A stretch of 64,000 nucleotides of DNA from Candidatus Gaiellasilicea maunaloa (GTDB taxonomy: Bacteria > Actinomycetota > Thermoleophilia > Gaiellales > Gaiellaceae): contig JANDLU010000003.1 in the NCBI GenBank assembly GCA_024330215.1, positions 1-64,000 of the forward strand, written 5' to 3'. The notes below the pieces were generated by a model, which did no database searches, was not told the DNA's origin, and was given only the letters and a program-made list of their open reading frames with translations. Below, in pieces: positions 9,586 to 18,192 of this stretch (the first letter of the stretch is position 1; each line of letters starts with the position of its first letter). Both the position numbers and the translations under genes were made by a program.

Positions 9586-10892
9586 CGGCGCGAAACCGCG
9601 AGCTGCTCACCCTGATCTCGGTCGGGCTGATCACTGCGATCGGCTTCGCCAGCGTCTACATCGCCCGCTCCGAGGTCGTCTCGGGAGCCTCGCTGACCTA
9701 CGCGGGGATCTTCTTCGTCCTCTATCTGGCCTCGCATCTCGTTGCGCGCGCGACCGTGCCATACGCCGACCCGTACCTGCTTCCGCTCGCGGCTCTCCTC
9801 ACGGCGATCGGGGTGACGACGATCTACCGGCTCGAGCCGGACGACGCCTTCCGCCAGAGTCTCTGGGTCGTGATCGGCGTCGCCTTCTTCGCGGTCGCGC
9901 TCGTCGTCTACCGCCACGACTACCGCCGGGTCGAGACCTACAAATACCTCTTCGGGCTCGGCTCCCTCGTCCTGCTCGCGCTGCCCGCGCTGCCCGGAAT
10001 CGGCCAGACGGTCAACGGTGCGCGCCTCTGGGTGAAGGTCGGGCCGCTCCAGTTCCAGCCGGGCGAGCTCGCGAAGATCCTCCTGATCGTCTTCCTCGCC
10101 GGCTATCTGCGCGACAAGCGCGAGGTGCTCGCGCAGGGTCGGCTGAAGGACTTCGGCCCGCTGCTCCTGATCTGGGGCGCCGCGATGCTCGTCCTCCTCC
10201 AGACGAACGACCTCGGGAGCGCCCTCCTCCAGTTCGGGATCTTCCTCGCGATGCTCTACGTCGCGACGGGTCGCGCCTCCTTCGCGGCCGCCGGGCTCGT
10301 CCTCTTCCTCTTCGGCGCGGCCGCCGTCTACCAGGTCGTCGATCACGTCCAGCAGCGGGTCACGATCTGGCTGCAGCCGTGGACCGAGGAGCCGGTCTTC
10401 TGCGCTCAGACCGGGGCGCAGGCGTTGCGCCAGGATTGCGGCTCGTTCCAGCTCGTGAAGAGCCTCTACTCGATCGGGAACGGCGGCTTCGGCGGCACCG
10501 GGCTCGGCCAGGGCACGTTCACGACGACCGCCGGCGACCCGATCATCCCCTTCCTCAACACGGACTTCATCTACTCCGCGATCGCTCAGGAGCTCGGTCT
10601 CGTCGGCGCCGCCGCGCTCCTCCTCGTCTACATGCTCTTCATCGCCCGTGGGATGCGCATCGCTATCCGCGCCGACGACGGCTTCTCGAAGCTCCTGGCG
10701 GCCGGGCTCACCTTCGGCTTCGCGCTGCAGACGTTCATCATCGTCGGCGGCGTCCTCCGGGTGATCCCGCTGACCGGGATCACGCTGCCGTTCGTCTCCT
10801 ACGGCGGCTCCAGCGTCGTCGCCAACTTCGTCCTCCTCGCGGGGCTCCTCCTCGTCTCCAATCGGGCGAACGCCCAGCACACGCTGAGGTAG
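9582..10892 (+). CDS. FtsW/RodA/SpoVE family cell-cycle protein (SEDS glycosyltransferase)
   Basis: Polytopic; GARLWVKVGPLQFQPGELAKI, LQTNDLGSALLQFG, LPFVSYGGSS. The frame stays open upstream of the tracked GTG (9756) to a CTG at 9582 overlapping the PP2C stop (CTGA). Confidence 0.88.
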   Translation: MTARNRELLTLISVGLITAIGFASVYIARSEVVSGASLTYAGIFFVLYLASHLVARATVPYADPYLLPLAALLTAIGVTTIYRLEPDDAFRQSLWVVIGVAFFAVALVVYRHDYRRVETYKYLFGLGSLVLLALPALPGIGQTVNGARLWVKVGPLQFQPGELAKILLIVFLAGYLRDKREVLAQGRLKDFGPLLLIWGAAMLVLLQTNDLGSALLQFGIFLAMLYVATGRASFAAAGLVLFLFGAAAVYQVVDHVQQRVTIWLQPWTEEPVFCAQTGAQALRQDCGSFQLVKSLYSIGNGGFGGTGLGQGTFTTTAGDPIIPFLNTDFIYSAIAQELGLVGAAALLLVYMLFIARGMRIAIRADDGFSKLLAAGLTFGFALQTFIIVGGVLRVIPLTGITLPFVSYGGSSVVANFVLLAGLLLVSNRANAQHTLR

Positions 10893-10895
10893 CGG

Positions 10896-12359
10896 ATGAA
10901 CGACCAGATCAGGAAGCTCGCGCTCGTCGGCACGACCCTGATCGTCGTCCTCGTCGTCGCCACCACCTACTGGCAGGCCTGGGCCGCCGGCGACCTCGCC
11001 GACCGCCAGGACAACCAGATCCAGCGCGTCGCCGAGTTCACGGTGAAGCGCGGCGAGATCATCGGCAATGCCGGACGGCCGCTCGCGAAGAACAGGCGGG
11101 AGAAGATCGGTGGGCGCACGTTCTACTTCCGCGGCTACCCGCAGGGGGGCCTCGCCGCGCACGTCGTCGGCTACTCGACCCAGTCGCGGGCGCGGGCCGG
11201 GCTCGAGCGCTCGCTGAACGACTATCTGACCGGCTCGAACGCGAACCTCGGGGCGGTGCTCGACAAGCTCACCGGCTCGACGGTGACGGGGAGCTCGCTC
11301 CACCTGACCCTGAACCTGAACGCCCAGCGGGCGGCGCTCGACGCGCTCGGCGGCCGGTGCGGCTCGGTCGTGGCGCTCGACGTGCGCACCGGGAAGGTGC
11401 TCGTGATGGCGAACGTCCCGACCTACGACCCGAACCTGATCGAGAAGAGCTACGGCCGGATCGCGCGGATCGACGCGCCCTGCCGTCCCGTCGCGCCGCT
11501 GATCAACAGGGCTACGAACGGGCTCTACGCGCCGGGCTCGACGTTCAAGGTCGTCACCGCCGCGGCGGCGCTCGACTCCGGCAAGTACACCCCCGACTCG
11601 AGCTTCGTCGATCCCGGCTACTGCGAGGTCTACGGCAGGCGGGTCTCGAACTACGACACGACGCGGCCGTTCGGGAAGATCGACCTCCGTAACGCGCTCA
11701 AGTACTCCGTCAACTCCGTCTTCTGCAACATCGGCAAGGAGCTCGGCTCGAAGAAGATCGTCGAGTACGCCAAGCGCTTCGGCTTCTACTCGACCCCGCC
11801 GCTCGAGACCCCGACGAACGAGCGGGCGCCGAGCGGCCTCTACGAGGGCGGCGAGCTCTTCGACCCCGAGCTCGACAGCGACGTCGATCCCGGCCGCTTC
11901 GCCTTCGGTCAGGAGCGGCTGCTCGTGACCCCGCTCCAGATGGCGATGGTCGCAGGCACGATCGCGAACGACGGGGTCGTGATGCGGCCCTACGTGGTGG
12001 ATCAGATCCGCGATCCCGACGGCGCGATCGTGACCCGGACGAAGCCGGACGAGCTCGGCCGCGCCGTCGAGCCCGAGACGGCGCGTGCAGTCGCGGCGAT
12101 GATGCGCGGGGCAGTCGAGGAGGGAACCGGCACCGCGGCCAAGATCTCCGGTCTCGCCGTCTCCGGCAAGACCGGAACAGCCGAGACGGGGATCAGCGGA
12201 CGGAACACGACGTGGTTCATCTGCTTCGCCGGGAGGGAGGGCCGCGAGGTCGCGATAGCGGTCGTCGTCGAGCAGCAGAGCTCGACGGGCGGCGAGACGG
12301 CGGCACCGATCGCCCGCGGGGTCTTGCAGGCACTCTTCGGCCGGACGGCGAACTCCTAG
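10896..12359 (+). CDS. pbpA: Penicillin-binding protein 2 / PbpA-like transpeptidase
   Basis: NGLYAPGSTFKVVTAAAAL (SxxK), YSVNSVF (SxN), SGKTGTAE (KTG). Confidence 0.93.
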   Translation: MNDQIRKLALVGTTLIVVLVVATTYWQAWAAGDLADRQDNQIQRVAEFTVKRGEIIGNAGRPLAKNRREKIGGRTFYFRGYPQGGLAAHVVGYSTQSRARAGLERSLNDYLTGSNANLGAVLDKLTGSTVTGSSLHLTLNLNAQRAALDALGGRCGSVVALDVRTGKVLVMANVPTYDPNLIEKSYGRIARIDAPCRPVAPLINRATNGLYAPGSTFKVVTAAAALDSGKYTPDSSFVDPGYCEVYGRRVSNYDTTRPFGKIDLRNALKYSVNSVFCNIGKELGSKKIVEYAKRFGFYSTPPLETPTNERAPSGLYEGGELFDPELDSDVDPGRFAFGQERLLVTPLQMAMVAGTIANDGVVMRPYVVDQIRDPDGAIVTRTKPDELGRAVEPETARAVAAMMRGAVEEGTGTAAKISGLAVSGKTGTAETGISGRNTTWFICFAGREGREVAIAVVVEQQSSTGGETAAPIARGVLQALFGRTANS

Positions 12360-12365
12360 GCGGAG

Positions 12366-14357
12366 ATGCGCATGGCGGTCACCGATCCCCTCATCGGCTC
12401 GCTCTTCGACGGGCGCTACCTGATCTCGCGCAAGCTCGGTGCAGGCGGGATGGCGAACGTCTACCTCGCCGCCGACCAGGAGCTCGGCCGCCGCGTCGCG
12501 ATCAAGATCCTCGACGATCGGCACGCACGGGACGACCAGTTCGTCGAGCGCTTCCGCCGGGAGGCCCAGAACGCGGCCGGGCTCTCGCATCCGAGCATCG
12601 TCTCGATCTACGACCGCGGCGAGGCCGAGGGCACCTACTACATCGCGATGGAGTACGTCGAGGGCCGGACGCTGAAGGAGCTGATCGTCGCGCGCGGGCC
12701 CTCGCCGATCGGGATCGCGATCGACTACTCGCGCCAGATCCTCTCCGCGCTGCGCTTCGCGCACAGAAGCGGGATCGTCCATCGCGACATCAAGCCGCAC
12801 AACGTGATCGTCGACGGCGACGGTCGCGTCAAGGTGATGGACTTCGGGATCGCGCGCGCCGGCACGAGCCAGATGACGGAGGCGGGCTCGATCATCGGTA
12901 CGGCGCAGTACCTCTCGCCGGAGCAGGCCCGCGGGGCGCCGGTCGACCAGACCTCGGATCTCTACTCGACCGGAATCGTCCTCTACGAGCTCCTGACGGG
13001 ATCGGTTCCGTTCAATGGCGACACTCCGGTCGAGATCGCGATGAAGCACCTCTCGCAGGCCCCGGAGTCGCCCTCGACGCACCGGCCGGAGATCCCACGC
13101 GACCTCGACTACGTGATTCTGCGCGCGCTCGCGAAAGACTCGTCGGAGCGCTACCACTCGGCCGAGGAGATGGACTCCGACCTCGAGAGGATCGGGCGTG
13201 GGATCGGAGTCTCGGCCGAGACGGCGGAGGCGGCCACGAGCGTCCTCTCGCGCACGGACGTGCGCGACGCGGCGACGACGATCCGGCCTGCCGCAGCGAC
13301 GACTGCGTATACCCCGGGGCGGTACTACGAGTACGACGAGACGCGCCGGCGCCGCTCGATCTGGCCGTGGCTACTCGCGGTTCTCGCGCTCGCCCTCGCC
13401 GCCGTCGGCGGCTTCTTCGCCTACGACCAGCTCCAGGATCAGCTCAGCGCGTCGAGACCGGTCACCGTCCCGGACGTCGAGGGGATCCTGGAGTCGCGCG
13501 CGGTCGCGCAGATCGAGGCGAGGGGGTTGCAGGCGAACGTTCGCCGCGAGCCGCGCTCGGACGTCCCGATCGGGATCGTCGCCGAGCAGGAGCCCGAGCC
13601 GCCGAATCGGATCGAGAAGGACAACTTCGTCACGATCGTCGTCTCGACGGGCAAGGCGAAGACACGGGTTCCCGGCGTCGTCGGCAGGCGCCGAGACGAC
13701 GCCGTCGTGGCGCTGCGGGACGCGAACCTGACGCCCAGGGTCGTCGAAATCAACTCCGAGCGACCCGCGAACACCGTCACGGCGCAGGCGCCGAAGGCGG
13801 GTACGACCCTCGTCGAGGGCTCGACCGTGCGGATCAACGTCTCGATCGGGCCGAAGCCGATCGCCGTTCCGAGCGTGATCGGCGTCGCCTACGAGTCCGC
13901 CGCCTCGCAGCTCCAGGGGATCGGCTTCGGAGTCGCGCGCACCAACGTCGAGTCGAACGAGGCCGAAGGGATCGTGGTCGGTCAGGAGCCGAATGCGGGC
14001 TCGTCGCGGGGCAAGGGCTCGACGATCACGCTCCGAGTCTCGGAGGGCCCGAAGACCACCGCGATCCCCGACGTCACGAGCCAGCAGGAAGACCAGGCAC
14101 GCGAGCTGCTCGAGACCTCCGGCTTCAGGGTCCGGGTCAGGCGCCAGGACACCGAGGATCCGCTGTCGGATGGCAACGTGATCTCGCAGGATCCGCCGGG
14201 AGGCGAGCAGGCGACGCCGAATACGACCGTGACGATCTTCGTCGGTCGCCTGATCGAGCCGCCGCCGCCGACCGACACCGGACCGACCGACACGGGTCCG
14301 ACGGATACGGGCCCGACGGATACGGGTCCGACAGACACCGTCCCGCTCGATCCGTGA
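12366..14357 (+). CDS. pknB: PASTA-domain Ser/Thr kinase (PknB type)
   Basis: Kinase motifs LGAGGMANVYLAAD, IVHRDIKPHNV; TM; four PASTA-like repeats; C-terminal (PTDTG)n tail. Confidence 0.95.
   Translation: MRMAVTDPLIGSLFDGRYLISRKLGAGGMANVYLAADQELGRRVAIKILDDRHARDDQFVERFRREAQNAAGLSHPSIVSIYDRGEAEGTYYIAMEYVEGRTLKELIVARGPSPIGIAIDYSRQILSALRFAHRSGIVHRDIKPHNVIVDGDGRVKVMDFGIARAGTSQMTEAGSIIGTAQYLSPEQARGAPVDQTSDLYSTGIVLYELLTGSVPFNGDTPVEIAMKHLSQAPESPSTHRPEIPRDLDYVILRALAKDSSERYHSAEEMDSDLERIGRGIGVSAETAEAATSVLSRTDVRDAATTIRPAAATTAYTPGRYYEYDETRRRRSIWPWLLAVLALALAAVGGFFAYDQLQDQLSASRPVTVPDVEGILESRAVAQIEARGLQANVRREPRSDVPIGIVAEQEPEPPNRIEKDNFVTIVVSTGKAKTRVPGVVGRRRDDAVVALRDANLTPRVVEINSERPANTVTAQAPKAGTTLVEGSTVRINVSIGPKPIAVPSVIGVAYESAASQLQGIGFGVARTNVESNEAEGIVVGQEPNAGSSRGKGSTITLRVSEGPKTTAIPDVTSQQEDQARELLETSGFRVRVRRQDTEDPLSDGNVISQDPPGGEQATPNTTVTIFVGRLIEPPPPTDTGPTDTGPTDTGPTDTGPTDTVPLDP
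14268..14342 (+). repeat. 5 x 15-bp tandem coding repeat (PTDTG motif)
   Basis: CCGACNGAYACNGGN repeated five times at the 3' end of pknB, encoding PTDTGPTDTGPTDTGPTDTGPTDTV. Confidence 0.9.
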
Positions 14358-15394
14358 GCAGGCGCGTCCGGGTGGCCGTGCTCGCCGGCGGGCGCTCGAG
14401 CGAGCACGAGATCTCGCTGGCGTCTGCGCGCTCGGTCCTCGCGGCGCTCGATCCGAGCCGCTACGAGGTCATCGAGATCGCGATCGCCCGCGAGGGGCGC
14501 TGGGAGCTGGGCCAGCGCGAGTCTCGCGAGCTGGTCAGTGGCTCGGAGCCACAGAGCTCGATCGAATCGCTGCCCGTCGTCGCCGAGGCCGCCTCGCCGG
14601 CCCAGGCGCTCGGCTCGGTCGATGTCGTCCTCCCGATCCTGCACGGCCCGTTCGGCGAAGACGGCACCGTCCAGGGGCTGCTCGAGCTCGCCGGCGTTCC
14701 CTACGTCGGCGCCGGCGTCGCGGCCTCGGCGCTCTGCATGGACAAGGATCTGTTCAAGGCAGTGCTGCGGGATCGCGGGATCCCGGTCGCACGCAACGCG
14801 ACTCTCCGCCTCGGCGACGAGATCTCGAATCCGTTCGGCTACCCGGTCTTCGTCAAGCCGGCCCGCCTCGGCTCGTCCGTGGGGATCTCGAAGGCGCACG
14901 ACGAGGCCGAGCTCGAGGCCGCAGTCGCGCTCGCGCGGCGCCACGACGAGAAGGTGCTCGTCGAGGAGTTCGTCGCCGGCACCGAGGTCGAGTGCGGCGT
15001 CCTCGGCAACGTCCGTCCGGCGCCGATCGCGTCGGTCGTCGGTGAGATCGTCCCCCACGCCGAGTGGTACGACTACGAGGCGAAGTATGCAGAAGGAGGC
15101 TCGGACATCATCGTCCCTGCCCGCATCCCCGTGGCGACCGCCGCGCGCGTCCAGGAGCTGGCCGTGGACGCGTTCGTCGCCACCGAGTGCGAGGGAATGG
15201 CACGTGTCGACTTCTTCGTCCGGGAAGACGGCGAGGTCGTCGTCAACGAGCTCAACACGATCCCCGGCTTCACCGCGACGAGCGTCTATGCGCGGCTCTT
15301 CGAAGCGTCGGGGATTCCCTATGCGTCGCTGCTCGACCGCCTGATCGAGCTCGCCCTCGAGCGGCACGAGCGCCGCTCCGGCCTGGAGTACTAG
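14354..15394 (+). CDS. ddl: D-alanine--D-alanine ligase
   Basis: GTG start overlapping pknB stop; VAVLAGGRSSEHEISLASA, LPILHGPFGEDGTVQGLLELAGVPYVGAGV, ELNTIPGFTATSVY. Confidence 0.96.
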   Translation: MSRRVRVAVLAGGRSSEHEISLASARSVLAALDPSRYEVIEIAIAREGRWELGQRESRELVSGSEPQSSIESLPVVAEAASPAQALGSVDVVLPILHGPFGEDGTVQGLLELAGVPYVGAGVAASALCMDKDLFKAVLRDRGIPVARNATLRLGDEISNPFGYPVFVKPARLGSSVGISKAHDEAELEAAVALARRHDEKVLVEEFVAGTEVECGVLGNVRPAPIASVVGEIVPHAEWYDYEAKYAEGGSDIIVPARIPVATAARVQELAVDAFVATECEGMARVDFFVREDGEVVVNELNTIPGFTATSVYARLFEASGIPYASLLDRLIELALERHERRSGLEY

Positions 15395-16824
15395 CTCGCC
15401 GTGACCTCGTTGACGCGCGCGAGGCCGTCGAGATCGGTGATCCAGACGACGTAGTAGCGCTCCTCGGTGCCGTCGAGCTCCCAGGTCGTGCTCGCGGCGA
15501 CGCTCTTGCCCTCGGCGACGACGTCGAAGGGGCCTTCGGGCGACGCTCCCGCCTGGATCTCGGCTGTAAAGCCCGGCGTCTCGCTCTCGACGGTGAGCGA
15601 GGAGAGCGAGCGTCCCTCGGCGTCGAGGACGAGTCCGACGCCGTCCTTGGTCGCGGAGAAATCCTGGTAGGTCTCGGTCGTCCAGTAGGAGGCGGGATCG
15701 CCGTCGGTCGCTCGGGCGACCGCCTCGGGATGCTCGGCGCCGTCCCCCTGTGGATCGAACGAGCCCACTCCGGCCAGCTCGGCCGGCGGCGCACCGGGAG
15801 CGACACCCTCTCCACCCTCGCCTTCGCCGCGACCGACGAGCAGCATTCCACCGACGACGGCCGCGATTGCGAGCGCACCGAGCACGACGAGGAGGACTGG
15901 CGCGGAGCGGCGGCGCCCGGAGCGCTCCCGTCGAGGCCGGCTCTGCTCGACGACGGGGCTCCTGACGATCATGGTCGCGTCGCCGTCGGGCCGGCCGTCG
16001 AGCTCGGCGAGGCATGCCTCGAGCTCGGCGACGACGTCGGTCATCGAGGCGGGACGCTCGGCCGGATCCTTGGCCATGCAGCGCTCGACGAGCGTCGCGA
16101 GTCGGAGCTGCGCGTCCGGCCTCGCCTCGAGCACGCTCGGCACGGGATCGTTCACGTGACGCAGCGCGACGGTGAGGAAATTGTCGCCGGAGTAAGGCAC
16201 GCCGCCGGCGAGCAGCTCGTAGAGCACGACGCCGAAAGAGTAGACATCGGTCTGCGCGTCGACGCGTTCGCCGCGGGCCTGCTCGGGCGCGATGTAGTGG
16301 CTCGTCCCGAGCACGGTGCCGGTCTCGGTGCGACCGACGGCATCGAGCGAGCGCGCGATCCCGAAGTCGGTCACCTTGGCGCGACCCTCGCCGTTCACGA
16401 GCACGTTCTGCGGCTTGATGTCCCGATGGATCAGGCCCTGCTGGTGGGCGAACGCGAGCGCCCGGCTGACTTCGAGGCCGACCTCGAGGGTCCGCCGAAT
16501 CGGCATCGGCCCGCCGCGCTCGACGAGATCCTTCAGCGTCTCGCCCTCCACGAACTCGAAGACGATGAACTGGCGGCCGTTCTCCTCACCCCGGTCGATC
16601 ACGGTCACGATCCCGGGATGCGAGAGCTGCGCGGCCGCCCGGGCCTCGTGCCGGAAGCGCGCGACGTAGTCGTCGTCCTCGCTGAAGTGCTCGTGCAGGA
16701 TCTTCAGCGCGACGTTCCGCTCGAGCTGGGTGTCGTACGCGCAGTAGACCGTCGACATGCCGCCCTTACCGACGGCGTCCTTGAGCTCGTAGCGCTCGGC
16801 GATCAGTTTCCCCACGGTTGGCAC
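15391..16824 (-). CDS. Ser/Thr protein kinase with TM and extracellular discoidin-like domain
   Basis: VGKGGMSTVYCAYDTQLERNVALKIL, LIHRDIKPQNVLV; TM VLLVVLGALAIAAVVGGMLLV; C-terminal beta-rich domain ARATDGDPASYWTTETY. Start may be the second GTG (16815). Confidence 0.92.
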   Translation of the reverse strand: MPTVGKLIAERYELKDAVGKGGMSTVYCAYDTQLERNVALKILHEHFSEDDDYVARFRHEARAAAQLSHPGIVTVIDRGEENGRQFIVFEFVEGETLKDLVERGGPMPIRRTLEVGLEVSRALAFAHQQGLIHRDIKPQNVLVNGEGRAKVTDFGIARSLDAVGRTETGTVLGTSHYIAPEQARGERVDAQTDVYSFGVVLYELLAGGVPYSGDNFLTVALRHVNDPVPSVLEARPDAQLRLATLVERCMAKDPAERPASMTDVVAELEACLAELDGRPDGDATMIVRSPVVEQSRPRRERSGRRRSAPVLLVVLGALAIAAVVGGMLLVGRGEGEGGEGVAPGAPPAELAGVGSFDPQGDGAEHPEAVARATDGDPASYWTTETYQDFSATKDGVGLVLDAEGRSLSSLTVESETPGFTAEIQAGASPEGPFDVVAEGKSVAASTTWELDGTEERYYVVWITDLDGLARVNEVTAS

Positions 16825-16849
16825 GGTAGCGTGCCCCCGGCCGAGGGAG

Positions 16850-18187
16850 CTACACGAGAGCGGCGTCCAGCGCCTCGTCCCAGACCGCGAGCCCCTCGTC
16901 GAGCTCGGCGTCCGTAATCACGAGCGGACAGAGCACGCGGATGCAGTTCGCGTAGACGCCGGCCTTGAGCAGGAGCAGGCCGCGTTCCAGGGCCGCGTCG
17001 ATCACGCCCTGGGCGAGCGCCGGCGCCGGCGCCTTCGTGGCCCGATCCTCGACGAGCTCGATGGCCAGCATCGCGCCGAGCCCGCGGACGTCGCCGATTG
17101 CCGGGAAGCGTTCCTGCCACGCGAGCATCCGCGCTCGCATGACCTCCCCGATCGCGTTTGCCCGCTCGATCAGCCCCTCGTCGTCGATCACGTCGAGGAC
17201 GGCGATTGCCGCAGCCTGCGCAACCGGGTTGCCGACGTAGGTGCCGCCGACAGCCCCCTCGTGCGCGGCGTCCATGATCTCCGCCTTGCCGAGCACACCG
17301 GAGAGCGGCAGACCCGCGGCGATCGACTTGGCGACGACGATCAGATCTGGCTCGACCCCCGAGTGCTCGATGGCGAAGAACCTGCCGGTGCGCGCGAAGC
17401 CCGTCTGCACCTCGTCGACGATCAGGACGATGCCGTGCTCGTCGCAGAGCCCGCGCAAGGCGACCAGGTACGCGTCCGGTGCCGGATGGAACCCGCCCTC
17501 GCCCTGCTGCGGCTCGATGATGATCGCGGCGACCTGCTCGGCGGCGACCTGGGTGGCGAAGAGATTGCGCAGCTCGGCGAGCGCGGTCTCGGCGTCCGGG
17601 CCGCGATAGGCCTGCGGGAAGGGTGCACGGTAGACCTCGGGCGCGAGCGGGCCCATCCCGAGCTTGTACGGATGCGGCCTCGAGGTCAGCGTCAGCGAGA
17701 GCAGCGTGCGGCCGTGGAAGGCGCCCTCGAAGGCGATCACCGCCGGGCGGCCGGTGTAGAGGCGCGCGAACTTGACCGCGTTCTCGACGGCCTCGGTTCC
17801 GGCATTGAAGAAGGCGGCCTTGGACGGGCCGCGGAACGGCGCGCGCGCCAGCAACTTCTCCGCCAGCTCCACGTACGGCTCGTACGGGACGACGGTGAAG
17901 TCGGTGTGTGCGAAGCGGCCGAGCTGCTCCTGGGCGGCCTCGACGACACGCGGATGCGAATGGCCTGTGTTCAGGCAGCCGACCCCGCCGGTGAAGTCGA
18001 GGAAGACGTTGCCGTCGACGTCGGTCAGGGTCGCCCCCCGACCTTCGAGTGCGACGAGAGGCAGCACGATCGACTTCGCGTTCGCGACCGCTCGCTGCTT
18101 GCGCTCGAGGATCGCCTGCGAGCGCGGACCTGGGACGGCCGTCCCCAGCTTGATCGTTTTCGTCGTGGGCGCCTTCGTCATGGCCAT
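16850..18187 (-). CDS. gabT: Class III aminotransferase (4-aminobutyrate aminotransferase-like)
   Basis: DVDGNVFLDFTGGVGCLNTGHSHP, IIIEPQQGEGGFHPAP, LIVDEVQTGFARTGRFFA, VVAKSIAAGLPLSGV. Confidence 0.9.
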   Translation of the reverse strand: MAMTKAPTTKTIKLGTAVPGPRSQAILERKQRAVANAKSIVLPLVALEGRGATLTDVDGNVFLDFTGGVGCLNTGHSHPRVVEAAQEQLGRFAHTDFTVVPYEPYVELAEKLLARAPFRGPSKAAFFNAGTEAVENAVKFARLYTGRPAVIAFEGAFHGRTLLSLTLTSRPHPYKLGMGPLAPEVYRAPFPQAYRGPDAETALAELRNLFATQVAAEQVAAIIIEPQQGEGGFHPAPDAYLVALRGLCDEHGIVLIVDEVQTGFARTGRFFAIEHSGVEPDLIVVAKSIAAGLPLSGVLGKAEIMDAAHEGAVGGTYVGNPVAQAAAIAVLDVIDDEGLIERANAIGEVMRARMLAWQERFPAIGDVRGLGAMLAIELVEDRATKAPAPALAQGVIDAALERGLLLLKAGVYANCIRVLCPLVITDAELDEGLAVWDEALDAALV

Positions 18188-18192
18188 CGGCC

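Noticed and set aside
8967-13157. 1396-aa minus-strand ORF antisense to PP2C/FtsW/PBP/PknB
   Set aside because: Arg/Asp/His-rich low-complexity translation typical of antisense frames in GC-rich DNA; the plus strand carries clearly conserved proteins
14268-14342. Possible CRISPR-like array
   Set aside because: 15-bp contiguous in-frame repeats without spacers, part of the PknB coding tail
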